IMG/VR virus record: IMGVR_UViG_3300042541_001668
Location: 1-34,775 of that record
From: a virus
Length of the DNA: 34,775 nt
Reading direction: 5' to 3' (one strand)
In this document: piece after piece, positions 21,936 through 29,874 of the stretch
Layout: the number at the start of each line of letters is the position of its first letter
Numbering within the stretch: position 1 is the first letter of the stretch
Made by a program: the position numbers and the translations under genes
Notes under the pieces: model-generated
Told to the model about the DNA's origin: nothing
The model's input: only the letters and a program-made list of their open reading frames with translations
The model's database searches: none

Positions 21936-22208
21936 GTGTCCGCTCGCCTTGCCAGAACGATTTACCTGACCGTCAAGGACGACGCGGTTGCGGTTGCCGC
22001 AATTCGTGCCGAGGCGTCATCGCTCGCGCTATCATTGGCAACAAGCCCCGACGCGGCTTTCGAGCTGACCAGTTCGACAGTGAACGGGCAGACTTTTTCC
22101 GGCAGGCGCACGATGTCGAACACCGAGCGTCTGACGCTTTTGCGCTACGTCATCAACCAGGTTGACGCGGGGCGACCGCTAAACACCGACACCCGAGCGA
22201 TTTTCTAA
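21936..22208 (+). CDS. Head-tail connector, gpW-like, 90 aa
   Basis: Starts with GTG in frame with the whole ORF. The C-terminal part (VNGQTFSGRRTMSNTERLTL, LLRYVINQVDAG) resembles the strand-helix arrangement of lambda gpW, and the gene lies in the gpW slot between large terminase and portal. gpW completes the DNA-filled head before tail joining. Sequence identity is low, so this is partly positional. Confidence 0.65.
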   Translation: MSARLARTIYLTVKDDAVAVAAIRAEASSLALSLATSPDAAFELTSSTVNGQTFSGRRTMSNTERLTLLRYVINQVDAGRPLNTDTRAIF

Positions 22209-22209
22209 T

Positions 22210-23739
22210 ATGGCTATCCTCGACGAATTTGGTGCTCCGGTTGTTTATTCCAGTCGATTCGCCCACGGTTCCGATCGATCCCGGTCGCGTGGGGCGCAGT
22301 TTTCGATCAACGACACGGACATCGACAAGCTGATTCCGTCAAATGACCGGCGCACGCTTGTCTCGCTGTCAAAGCGGCTGGCGGCAAACATGGGCGTGCC
22401 GAAAGCCATTGTTGCGCAGAAAGCTCAATACTCAGTCGGGCAGGCATGGATTCCGGCCTACGCGGGAGACGACACGGCAAACGGCGATGCCGTTGAACGC
22501 TGGCTTAAAAACGTTTGGATGCCCAACTGTGATGTGCGCGGCGGGATCAACGATTGGCACCAGTATCTAAACGACGCCAGCAAGGACATTGACTTCGGGG
22601 ATCATTTCACGCTCCTCACGATGACCGGGGACGGCACGTTTCCGCTTCTCCAAAACATTCCTAGTCACCGAGTAAGAGGTGGCGGGAACGAAGCCAAAAT
22701 CACCGAAGGAAGATACCAAGGCGCAAGAATCAAGGATGGAATCATTTACAACAAACAAGGTCGAGCCATTGCCTACCGTGTAGCTGGCGAAACCGACGTT
22801 GATAAATTTGAGGACATCCCGGCAAGCTCCATTGTCCACGTTTACGACAAGGATTTCAGCGATCAGGGACGAGGATTCCCGACGTTCACGCACGCCGTCG
22901 AAGACCTAAAGCACTGTCTTCAATCGACCGAATACGAGCGGATTCGCCAACTCATCATCTCGTCCATCGGGTTGATTGAATACAACGAGCATGGCGGTCC
23001 GGATCTTGATGACCCCGGCATCGCGCTTGGAAAATCCACTGAAGACTCTGGTGGCATTACATTCCAAAGCTATCAAGGCGGAATGACCCGTTACATGCGG
23101 GCGAACTCCGGTGAGAAGCTGGAAGTCATCAAGCACGACAATCCTGGCGATGTTTGGGAAAGCTTCCAGGACAGATTGAACCGGGCTTCCGTTGTCGGTT
23201 CCGGCTGGAGCTACGGCATGGTTTGGAAATCAGCCGGTCAAGGAACAGCCGAGCGGGCCGACATCCTGCGCGCCCGTCGAGCTGTGGGCGAGCGGCAACG
23301 CCTGATCCTCTTCCTTGCGAAGCGCGTTGTCTCTTACGCTGCCGCATTCGCTCAGTCGAAAGGCAAGATCACCCGCGCCAATGGATCGCAAGTCTTCCTA
23401 GCAAATCCGACCTTATGGGGATTCTCCAAGCCGCCTCGCCTATCGGTTGACGACGGGCGCGAGGATAAGGCTTTACTTGAAGGCTGGCGGGCAGGCACCC
23501 GCAATCTCACCGAAGTCATCGAGGCCAACGGTCGCGACATTGAAGAATTTACCCGCGAGCGGGCTAACGAGATCGTCTTGCGGAAATTGATAGCCGCCGA
23601 AGTGGGCGCAGCCGCTGGCGTTGAGATCGAAGACCGGGAGATGGCAATGCTCACGCCTAACGAAATGGGCGAGCAGGGCGACGCGCCCGACATGGAAGAA
23701 CCCAACCCCATCGAAGAAGATGAACCTGATTCAAATTGA
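22210..23739 (+). CDS. Portal protein (lambda gpB family)
   Basis: A 509-residue protein with portal-type features: LSKRLAANMGVPKAIVAQ near the N-terminus, then the body with IPSHRVRGG, HVYDKDFSDQGRGFP, and the stem/crown segment ANSGEKLEVIKHDNPGDVWE followed by WSYGMVWK. The order after terminase and gpW fits lambda. It forms the twelve-fold DNA entry ring and docks the terminase. The last 30 residues are acidic and disordered. It overlaps the protease start by 20 nt. Confidence 0.92.
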   Translation: MAILDEFGAPVVYSSRFAHGSDRSRSRGAQFSINDTDIDKLIPSNDRRTLVSLSKRLAANMGVPKAIVAQKAQYSVGQAWIPAYAGDDTANGDAVERWLKNVWMPNCDVRGGINDWHQYLNDASKDIDFGDHFTLLTMTGDGTFPLLQNIPSHRVRGGGNEAKITEGRYQGARIKDGIIYNKQGRAIAYRVAGETDVDKFEDIPASSIVHVYDKDFSDQGRGFPTFTHAVEDLKHCLQSTEYERIRQLIISSIGLIEYNEHGGPDLDDPGIALGKSTEDSGGITFQSYQGGMTRYMRANSGEKLEVIKHDNPGDVWESFQDRLNRASVVGSGWSYGMVWKSAGQGTAERADILRARRAVGERQRLILFLAKRVVSYAAAFAQSKGKITRANGSQVFLANPTLWGFSKPPRLSVDDGREDKALLEGWRAGTRNLTEVIEANGRDIEEFTRERANEIVLRKLIAAEVGAAAGVEIEDREMAMLTPNEMGEQGDAPDMEEPNPIEEDEPDSN

Positions 23740-24832
23740 AAACCGAACCGGAAAGGTGAAGCTGAACGATGCGGTGACGCCGTGGAGTTCCGACGACCTG
23801 ATTGGTGACATCGAAAAGCTCTACGGGGCTAAGGCTGTTGCCGAGAACCTCCGCATTGGCGAGTTCACGGCAAAGGCTGACGACGCTTTAGAGACGCTGG
23901 AAATCGAGATTAACAGCCCAGGCGGCAGCGTTCTTGACGGATACCGCGTTTACCACTCCCTCATGGGGATGCGGGAACGCGGCGTTAAGGTCATCGCCAC
24001 CGGCAACGGCATCGTCGCCAGCATGGCTTCCGTGATCTTCATGGCGGCAGACGAGCGACGAATCACACAAGGGTCGCGGATCATGATTCACGAAGCGCAG
24101 CAAACGGTCGGCGGGGATTCCGAAGACCACGCACGAGCCGCGAAGATTCTCGACGAGATGAGCGATGAGATCGCCAGCATTTACGCAGGCGTTACCGGCG
24201 CTGACAAAGACGAGATGCGCGAACTGATGAAGAAGGAGACTTGGATGGGCGCGGCGGAAGCTATCGAGCGCAAGTTTGCCGATTCCATCGTCGGGAAATC
24301 CGCCGTTGACATTGGCGGCAAGGGCGCGAAATCCGAAACCAATAACCGTATGAGCATTCTTGACCGACTCCTGCCGAATGGCGAACTTACCGCAAAGCTG
24401 GAAGCTGCAAATGGCGAACTCGTCAATGCGGCTAACGAAATCCAGACGCTTACCAACAAGCTGAAAGAAGCCGACGCCGTTCTGGCCGAGGCCGCTGACG
24501 AACTCCGCGAGTTCAAGGCGAAGGCTGAAACCGCCGAAGCTCAGGCCAAGGCTGACAAGGAAGCTCGCGAAGTCGCTGAAGCTCTCGCCAAGCCCGAAGT
24601 CATCGAGGCGAAGGCGCTGGAGCTTGTCGCGTCCGTTGAAGCTCCCGAGGCAATCGCAAATGCCATTTCCGCCAAAGCCGCCGAAATGATCGCAAGCGCC
24701 GGTCACCCTGCGGTTGATGAAATCATCAACGACAGCGACGCAAATAAAAAACTTTCCCGCGCTTCCTTCAACAATCTTTCTCACCCGAAGCGAAATGCAT
24801 TCATCCGCGAAGGCGGGAAAATCACCGAATAA
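23720..24832 (+). CDS. Head maturation protease (ClpP/S14-like) fused to scaffold
   Basis: The 370-residue product starts at 23720 inside the portal gene end. Residues 55-200 are ClpP-like: INSPGGSVLDGY, the nucleophile region NGIVASMAS (Ser101) and RIMIHEAQ (His124), then TGADKDEMRELM and an MGAAEAIERKFAD segment. Residues ~211-370 are an Ala/Glu/Lys coiled-coil scaffold. As in lambda C/Nu3, a shorter in-frame start (24350) can make the scaffold alone. The protease cleaves scaffold and itself during prohead maturation. The third catalytic residue I could not place with certainty. Confidence 0.9.
   Translation: MNLIQIENRTGKVKLNDAVTPWSSDDLIGDIEKLYGAKAVAENLRIGEFTAKADDALETLEIEINSPGGSVLDGYRVYHSLMGMRERGVKVIATGNGIVASMASVIFMAADERRITQGSRIMIHEAQQTVGGDSEDHARAAKILDEMSDEIASIYAGVTGADKDEMRELMKKETWMGAAEAIERKFADSIVGKSAVDIGGKGAKSETNNRMSILDRLLPNGELTAKLEAANGELVNAANEIQTLTNKLKEADAVLAEAADELREFKAKAETAEAQAKADKEAREVAEALAKPEVIEAKALELVASVEAPEAIANAISAKAAEMIASAGHPAVDEIINDSDANKKLSRASFNNLSHPKRNAFIREGGKITE
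24306..24317 (+). promoter_or_regulatory. TTGACATTGGCG motif inside protease gene, before scaffold start
   Basis: The 12-base motif lies in the coding sequence (VDIGG), 44 bases before the nested scaffold ATG at 24350. It could help express scaffold separately from the protease. Being inside a gene, it may also be chance codon use. Confidence 0.35.
24350..24832 (+). CDS. Nested in-frame scaffold protein, 160 aa
   Basis: ATG 24350 begins MSILDRLLPNGELTAKLEAA, right at the boundary between protease and coiled-coil parts, behind an A/C-rich leader AACCAATAACCGT. The product is almost entirely helical with heptad-like Leu/Ala spacing. Lambda Nu3 is made the same way from within gene C. Direct proof of internal initiation is lacking. 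Confidence 0.7.
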   Translation: MSILDRLLPNGELTAKLEAANGELVNAANEIQTLTNKLKEADAVLAEAADELREFKAKAETAEAQAKADKEAREVAEALAKPEVIEAKALELVASVEAPEAIANAISAKAAEMIASAGHPAVDEIINDSDANKKLSRASFNNLSHPKRNAFIREGGKITE

Positions 24833-24855
24833 CCAACTCTCAAACCTAGACCATT

Positions 24856-26028
24856 ATGGCCAACGACATCTCACTCACCGGACTGACCGAAGTCCTCTAT
24901 CAAGCCCGCGACATCGTCGCAAGGGAACCGACCGGCTTCGCCCAAGGCGTTATCGTCAACGGCGGATCTGAGGGCGTGTCCTCTGGCGGAACCGTCATCT
25001 CGATGCGGACCACCGAGCCTACGCTGGAAACCAGCTACACCCCGGCGATGACCCCGCCTGACGCAGCTGACATCACGACCAGCGCCGAAACCCTGTCGCT
25101 TTCGCTCTACGCTGGCGCAAGCATCCCCCTCAAGGGCGAGCAGTGGGCGCAGCTTGCGAACACGGTCGGCGCTGAAGCCGCCTTGCAGGCTCTCTACGCT
25201 CAGGCGATCCGCAAGATGATCAATCAGGTCGAAGCCTCGATTGCAACCGTCGCCTACCAGAACTCCAGCCGCGCTGTTGGAACCGCTGGAACGACTCCAT
25301 TCGGCTCCAACTTTGAAGTCCTTTCGGACCTCTACCGCATCCTTGAGGACAACGGCACCCCGATGTCTGACGGCATGTTGTCCTGCGTGCTGAACACCGC
25401 CGCTGCCGCCAACCTCCGCAAGCGGTCGAGTCTGACCAACGTCGGCGATGCTGGCACCGATGCCACCCTTCGCCGGGGCGAGTTGCTCAACCTGTTCAAC
25501 ATGTCGATCCGCTCCAGCGCGGGAGTCCAGTCCCACACGAAGGGCGCTGGCACCGGCTACCTGATCAACAATGGCAACGTCGCGGTTGGCTCCACCACCC
25601 TGACGGTTGACGGTGGAACGGTGAACAGCACCGGCATCAAGGCTGGTGACATCATCACGGTAGCCGACGATCCGAGCGCCGGTGCCTACGTCGTCAAGAC
25701 CGGCCTCACCGCCACCTCTGGCAGCTTGGTGATCAACCAGCCTGGATTGCGCGGGCTGATCGTCAACGACAAGGCAATCACGGTTGGTAACAGCTACACC
25801 GGCAACCTCGCATTCCACAAGAACGCGATTGAGCTTGCGATGCGCCCACCCGCCCAGCCACCCGGTGGAGATGCCGGCGAGGAGATCGCCACGCTGTTTG
25901 ACGAGCGCACGGGCTTGTCATTCTCCGCTCGCCTCTACAAGGGCTACGGAATGAGCCAGATCAAGCTCATGTCGTTCTACGGCGTCAAAGCTTGGAAGCC
26001 GGAGTTTATCGCCACCCTGATGGGTTAA
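24856..26028 (+). CDS. Major capsid protein (P22 gp5-like coat)
   Basis: A 390-residue protein whose C-terminal part (AFHKNAIELAMRPPAQPPGG, followed by LSFSARLYKGYG and YGVKAWKPEFIATLMG) matches the P22-type coat signature. The N-terminal arm (SLTGLTEVLYQARDIVARE) also fits. The middle has an inserted Gly/Thr-rich domain near residues 240-305 (VGSTTLTVDGGTVNSTGIKA), as in coat proteins with an added Ig-like or I-domain. It forms the icosahedral shell. The upstream leader is A/C-rich. A terminator follows, so capsid RNA may be kept as a separate abundant transcript. Confidence 0.88.
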   Translation: MANDISLTGLTEVLYQARDIVAREPTGFAQGVIVNGGSEGVSSGGTVISMRTTEPTLETSYTPAMTPPDAADITTSAETLSLSLYAGASIPLKGEQWAQLANTVGAEAALQALYAQAIRKMINQVEASIATVAYQNSSRAVGTAGTTPFGSNFEVLSDLYRILEDNGTPMSDGMLSCVLNTAAAANLRKRSSLTNVGDAGTDATLRRGELLNLFNMSIRSSAGVQSHTKGAGTGYLINNGNVAVGSTTLTVDGGTVNSTGIKAGDIITVADDPSAGAYVVKTGLTATSGSLVINQPGLRGLIVNDKAITVGNSYTGNLAFHKNAIELAMRPPAQPPGGDAGEEIATLFDERTGLSFSARLYKGYGMSQIKLMSFYGVKAWKPEFIATLMG

Positions 26029-26052
26029 GTTTTTCCAGCGGTTGTTCATGGT

Positions 26053-26089
26053 AAAGGGTCGGGGAGTAATCCTCGGCCCTTTCTGTTTT
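26053..26089 (+). terminator. Intrinsic terminator after capsid gene
   Basis: A 12-bp stem AAAGGGTCGGGG / CCTCGGCCCTTT (two G-T pairs) with loop AGTAAT, then CTG and TTTT. The T-run merges into the next TTGACATTGGCG motif, giving a terminator-promoter relay. Confidence 0.88.
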
Positions 26090-26121
26090 GACATTGGCGA
26101 GGTGGGCTTTGCTCTGTTGGC
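26088..26121 (+). promoter_or_regulatory. TTGACATTGGCG motif before GTG start
   Basis: The motif starts in the T-run of the capsid terminator and lies 34 bases before the GTG at 26122. Because a strong terminator precedes it, the downstream genes need a promoter here, which supports a promoter role. No consensus -10 is visible. Confidence 0.5.
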
Positions 26122-26457
26122 GTGAGCCGACTGACAGACTTTGCCTCCGCGATGTTCACGCAGTCCCGTGCCGTAATCGGTGGCGAGGCGCTCGTCATCG
26201 GCGGCGGAATTAGCGTTTCCGCCGTGTTCGCGGAATCGGAGCAGTCCCGCGAGTTTGAAGACGGGGGCTTTGACCGCTCGCAATCGCTGGACGCCGTGGT
26301 TCCGCTCGACGAGTGGCAAGCCGCCTACGCATCAGCTGACGCCGCCTACCTTGGCAAGACAGCCACCGGGCGCGGGCTGACCTGGCGCGTCGATTCAATC
26401 CGCAGCGGGCAGTCGTTCGTAACCGTCCGGTTGTCGTCACCAAGAAAGGGAAAATAA
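26122..26457 (+). CDS. Head-tail connector candidate, 111 aa
   Basis: GTG start. A short helical lead (RLTDFASAMFTQSRAVIGG) precedes a beta-rich body (ALVIGGGISVSAVFAESEQS, WRVDSIRSGQSFVTVRLSS). Size and place after the coat gene match stopper or neck proteins of siphoviruses, such as lambda FII-type joining proteins. Identity with any specific family is not clear. Confidence 0.5.
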   Translation: MSRLTDFASAMFTQSRAVIGGEALVIGGGISVSAVFAESEQSREFEDGGFDRSQSLDAVVPLDEWQAAYASADAAYLGKTATGRGLTWRVDSIRSGQSFVTVRLSSPRKGK

Positions 26458-26464
26458 AGCTTGA

Positions 26465-27022
26465 ATGCGGCAAGCGGAAAATCAAACTCCGCGCATGAAT
26501 CCCGCCCTGCTCGCCTCCGACATCCCCGCCGACGTTCGCGGCTGGTGGGTATCCGAGAAGCTCGACGGCATCCGCGCAATCTGGACCGGCACCGCATTGC
26601 TTACTCGGCACGGCAAGCGGCTCAATGCTCCCAAGTGGCTCACTGATTCCATGCCCGACATCCGCCTCGACGGCGAGCTTTGGATGGGACGCGGCACCTT
26701 CGACAAGCTGGTATCCACGATCCAGCGGAAGAACTCCGACTGGTCCGGCGTGGAGTTTCATGTCTTCGACGTTCAATCGGTCGGCACCTTTGAGGAACGG
26801 CAGCACAAGCTGAACCGTCCACTTCCGCGCCATGTCAAAGCGGTCCCGCACCTTGAATGCGCCGGTCACGATGCTCTCGACGCGATGGAAGTCGCTGTCG
26901 TCAACGCTGGCGGCGAAGGGCTGGTAATCCGCCGCCCCGGCTCCCCCTATCGCCCCGGCAGGATTGGCGATGTCGTGAAGGTGAAGCGGCTGACGGTGGA
27001 CGTTGACCGGTGGCAAGGTTGA
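26465..27022 (+). CDS. Minimal ATP-dependent DNA ligase
   Basis: The 185-residue product contains ligase motif I VSEKLDGIRA (nucleophile Lys32, Arg37), motif III LDGELW, motif IV GEGLVIRR and motif V VVKVKRL. It ends right after motif V, so the OB-fold domain is missing; it is shorter than most phage minimal ligases. ATG 26495 is an alternative start. It would seal nicks by lysine adenylation. A DNA enzyme in the head-tail joining cluster is unexpected; it might act on packaged or ejected DNA, or be a late-inserted cargo gene. Confidence 0.85.
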   Translation: MRQAENQTPRMNPALLASDIPADVRGWWVSEKLDGIRAIWTGTALLTRHGKRLNAPKWLTDSMPDIRLDGELWMGRGTFDKLVSTIQRKNSDWSGVEFHVFDVQSVGTFEERQHKLNRPLPRHVKAVPHLECAGHDALDAMEVAVVNAGGEGLVIRRPGSPYRPGRIGDVVKVKRLTVDVDRWQG

Positions 27023-27052
27023 CATTGGCGACCTAGCGCCGATGCAAGCGGC
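27019..27052 (+). promoter_or_regulatory. TTGACATTGGCG motif before GTG start
   Basis: The motif overlaps the ligase stop codon and lies 34 bases before the GTG at 27053, the same spacing as at 26088. Thirteen bases (TTGACATTGGCGA) are identical in the two copies. Confidence 0.5.
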
Positions 27053-27802
27053 GTGATCGAAGCGGAGTTTGACATCCCGAAGCTGGAAGCATCGCTAAAA
27101 AAAGCGATGGCGGCTTTTGGTGATACGAACAAGCAAGCGGTCACACGGTGGGCGGTTCAGGTCGGGCGTGAGCTTGCGGTTTCAACGCAGGTTTACGGCA
27201 AGACCGGGACGCGACAGAAACAGCAATGGGCAATCGAGAACGATGCCCGGAACGTGATTTTCCCGGTCGATTCCATGCGCCCGAGCAAGACAGGGAAGAC
27301 CGTAAGGGCGACATTTCAAGGCAAGTCTTCCAACTGGCCCAAATCGAGGGTTCTCAATAATGAATCCGAGGTAAACGACTGGATTGAAATGAACCGGACG
27401 CGGCGGCGGGCGAGGACTGCCAAGATACCGCTTTCAGAGGCAGCGATTTGCACGCTCGCCGTATTCAACAAGGCGATGAAGACGCGCTTTGCTAGGGCCG
27501 GAATGGCAAAAGGCGCATGGCTTGGTGCTGCCGATGAAGCCGCAAAAATGCAGACCGGGGCACAGCGGATCAGCATCGGCAAGAACTTCCTTAGCTACGC
27601 GCAAAAACACAAGGGGAAAGGTGACGCAAAACTCCAGCGGGGCGACGGATTCAAACCCATCGCGGAGCTAATCAATAAATCCGCGCACTCGTCCAGCCCG
27701 CACGTTTTGAGCAAGGCCGAGATTTCAAAATCAATCGGATTCGGACTCAGGAAGACAATCAACTGGTATCAATCCGCAGCTAGAAAGGCACTCGACAAAT
27801 GA
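27053..27802 (+). CDS. Neck / minor tail protein, 249 aa
   Basis: GTG start. Helical N-terminus (FDIPKLEASLKKAMAAFGDT, RWAVQVGRELAVSTQV) with a basic, Lys/Arg-rich middle and C-terminal helices (IGFGLRKTINWYQSAARKAL). Size, charge and place before a tail-terminator-like gene fit lambda gpZ or HK97 gp10-type tail completion proteins. No strong signature, so the call is mainly positional. It overlaps the next gene by ATGA. Confidence 0.55.
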   Translation: MIEAEFDIPKLEASLKKAMAAFGDTNKQAVTRWAVQVGRELAVSTQVYGKTGTRQKQQWAIENDARNVIFPVDSMRPSKTGKTVRATFQGKSSNWPKSRVLNNESEVNDWIEMNRTRRRARTAKIPLSEAAICTLAVFNKAMKTRFARAGMAKGAWLGAADEAAKMQTGAQRISIGKNFLSYAQKHKGKGDAKLQRGDGFKPIAELINKSAHSSSPHVLSKAEISKSIGFGLRKTINWYQSAARKALDK

Positions 27803-28230
27803 CAATCGACCTCGCGCTAAACGCTCTAAAGTTCTGGATTGAGTTCAACTATTCCGCCCGACCTTCACTCGCGGATATTCCGATCCACCTCCGCGACACC
27901 GAGGACGAGCGGCCTGGGCTTTGCATCGTGCTGAAGGAAACCGGAGCGGAAGAGCATCCAGTCCTGCGTGGAGTTCTCATCATGGGAATCGACGCCATGC
28001 TCGTTTCTGTTCCTGGTGACGAGGACGACGCGGCGACACCATCCGCCGATCACCAGTCGCTTGTTGCCGACCTTTACCACGTTTTCGCGGACACCTACGG
28101 CATCGAAGTCTGCTCCACCTACCCCGGTTTCAAATGCTTTGACATTCGCGGCACAGCGCCGATTTCCGAGCAAGAAAACGGATTGAGGATCACCCGGTTT
28201 GAAATGCGGGTTGTCGGCTGTCCAACTTAA
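27799..28230 (+). CDS. Tail terminator candidate (gpU-like position), 143 aa
   Basis: Alpha/beta protein: an N-terminal helix (IDLALNALKFWIEFN), strands (GLCIVLKETGAEEHP, LRGVLIMGIDAMLVS), a helix (DHQSLVADLYHVFAD) and a last strand pair (LRITRFEMRVVG). That order is close to the gpU/minor tail fold, and it directly precedes a tube-like gene. It would cap the tail tube and fit the head. Contains a TTGACATTCGCG copy at 28139. Confidence 0.55.
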   Translation: MTIDLALNALKFWIEFNYSARPSLADIPIHLRDTEDERPGLCIVLKETGAEEHPVLRGVLIMGIDAMLVSVPGDEDDAATPSADHQSLVADLYHVFADTYGIEVCSTYPGFKCFDIRGTAPISEQENGLRITRFEMRVVGCPT

Positions 28231-28243
28231 CCAATCACGCACC

Positions 28244-28672
28244 ATGTCTGCTACCGTTTACGCATCCGCCCGCTATGGCGTCACTGATGACGATACCGCT
28301 TCCGGCCTGCATCTCGCAAGCTGGTCAACCAATAGCGAAGTCGATGAGGCGACGGCAATGAACCACAACGGAAGCGTCGTTGGGTTGTCCTACTACAACG
28401 ACCGCGCCACGGTGGAATGTTCCGGCGTGGTTGCGGTTAAGGCAACCGGCCTTGCGCTCAATCTCGCGTCCGTGCTGACCCTCGCGAACACCACGGCGGA
28501 TTCGCTGAATACCAACACGGCAAACCTGTTTACGACCGCTACCGGAAACGCTGGGTTGCTAGTAAAGAGCACCAGTCTCACGCGCACCAATACGGGCTTT
28601 GAGGAAGGCAGCATTTCCGCTGCGTTCTACCCGCTCATCGCCACCAACTCACCATCGGTTATCGCTGACTAA
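28244..28672 (+). CDS. Major tail (tube) protein candidate, 142 aa
   Basis: Starts at ATG 28244 behind AACCAATCACGCACC. The product is beta-rich (GSVVGLSYYNDRATVECSGV, VAVKATGLALNLASVL, FEEGSISAAFYPLIA), a typical tube-protein texture, and lies between the terminator-like gene and the tail chaperone region. Tail tube is the only abundant tail gene expected here. Family assignment is by layout. Confidence 0.6.
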   Translation: MSATVYASARYGVTDDDTASGLHLASWSTNSEVDEATAMNHNGSVVGLSYYNDRATVECSGVVAVKATGLALNLASVLTLANTTADSLNTNTANLFTTATGNAGLLVKSTSLTRTNTGFEEGSISAAFYPLIATNSPSVIAD

Positions 28673-28690
28673 CCAACTTCCTAAAGAAAC

Positions 28691-29272
28691 ATGACACGAC
28701 AGGAAGCGGCAGGGACAAGCAGCCACGCCACGGGTGATTTGCTTTTGGCATCCGCCTTGATGGCAGTCGGCATCCCGCTGGAGCCGCGCAACGAATGCTC
28801 CGTGATCCACAAGGACGACGGCAAGAGCTATGGGCGGTTTCACATCCTGCCGCTTTCGGCGTGCGGGAAGTTTGAGACGCTCAAGCTAATGGGCGAATGG
28901 TCAACGAAGGGAACACTCCCGGCGTCGCACCCTTTCGTCTGGATTCTCGACTTCATCGCCGCTCGCCCACAGGGAGTGTCCAGCGTTTCAGACTGGCTGA
29001 ACTGGGCGCACGTTTACGCGGGGCAAGTCGGGATCTCCAAGATCGGGTTGCCGAAATCCATCGGTGACATTCCAGCATTCGTCGCCAAGAACAGCGAGAA
29101 CTTGGCCGGCCATTTGTTCGCGTTCGTCCATTGCCGGGGCGCTGCGCAGGAAGCTTTCCGGCAAGCCAAGAACCAGGTTATGATGACCAACCGAACCGGA
29201 GGCGCTGCGATCATTGACGCATCCTTGCCCATCGCCACGCGGAACAACCTCCTAGCCAGACTTGAAGGATGA
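28691..29272 (+). CDS. Tail-region hypothetical protein, 193 aa
   Basis: Starts at ATG 28691 after AACCAACTTCC. The product has several helices (TGDLLLASALMAVGIP, SVSDWLNWAHVYAGQVG, GAAQEAFRQAKNQVM) and a Lys-Asp-Asp-Gly turn. It lies between the tube candidate and the frameshifting chaperone genes, where some phages have an additional chaperone or tail protein. I do not recognise it. Overlaps the next gene by ATGA. Confidence 0.65.
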   Translation: MTRQEAAGTSSHATGDLLLASALMAVGIPLEPRNECSVIHKDDGKSYGRFHILPLSACGKFETLKLMGEWSTKGTLPASHPFVWILDFIAARPQGVSSVSDWLNWAHVYAGQVGISKIGLPKSIGDIPAFVAKNSENLAGHLFAFVHCRGAAQEAFRQAKNQVMMTNRTGGAAIIDASLPIATRNNLLARLEG

Positions 29273-29874
29273 ACCGGGCCGAAATACTATCGCACGCGCT
29301 TTTCGATTCCGGCGGCGAGATCGACGGGATCAAGTTTGGTCCGCTTTCTCAGCCGTGCCTTGTAATCCTGAAGCGGCGGAAGAACGGGCTTTTCACCGAG
29401 TCAACACGCGACCAGGACGAACACGAAGCGATTGGAGAAATCTTCTTTGTCGTAAGCCGAACGAAAGAACAGCGAGCGGCAATGTTCCGCGACTCTGCCG
29501 AGGAATGGGATTTGAAGGCGGGCGAGTTCATGGCGGGACTCGACGACAACACGCTTCCGAAATTCCGCGACGAATACCTTGGCCCTGCGCTTTCCGCCCT
29601 TGCTCTGGCTGTGGTGGAAAGCGAGATGCCGGGAAAGCCTCTGCCGACCCGCCCGACCTCGCCTTCTTCATCGAAGGCGCTGGCAGGGTCGGCATCTACG
29701 ATCTCGCCGCGAGCATCGGCGGAAAAGACATCTGGGACGTTTCAGCCAGCGCTGTCTTGCAACTCTTCCACGCGGAAGCAACCCGCAAAGGCGCAAGGCT
29801 CCGGTGGGTCAACTGGCCCGAAGCGTCACAAGAAATCATCGACCAATTTGAAGAACTCGCGAACCGCGAAGTGA
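29269..29874 (+). CDS. Tail assembly chaperone, zero-frame product (gpG-like), 201 aa
   Basis: The N-terminal ~123 residues look native (MNRAEILSHALFDSGGEIDG, EIFFVVSRTKEQRAAM), acidic and helical as expected of tail chaperones. After the slip site the zero-frame text becomes Ser/Thr/Pro/Lys-rich (LPTRPTSPSSSKALAGS), typical of out-of-frame reading of a real gene. The product coats the tape measure during tail assembly in lambda-type phages. The true functional form may be the short zero-frame protein and the -1 fusion together. Confidence 0.7.
   Translation: MNRAEILSHALFDSGGEIDGIKFGPLSQPCLVILKRRKNGLFTESTRDQDEHEAIGEIFFVVSRTKEQRAAMFRDSAEEWDLKAGEFMAGLDDNTLPKFRDEYLGPALSALALAVVESEMPGKPLPTRPTSPSSSKALAGSASTISPRASAEKTSGTFQPALSCNSSTRKQPAKAQGSGGSTGPKRHKKSSTNLKNSRTAK

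Noticed and set aside
23888-24784. Antisense frame of 298 codons opposite the protease-scaffold gene
   Set aside because: The sense strand encodes a recognisable ClpP domain and scaffold; the antisense is a codon-bias shadow.
24871-25818. Long antisense frame of 315 codons opposite the capsid gene
   Set aside because: It is the mirror of a GC-rich real gene; the capsid frame has clear P22-type motifs, and the antisense text has no domain.
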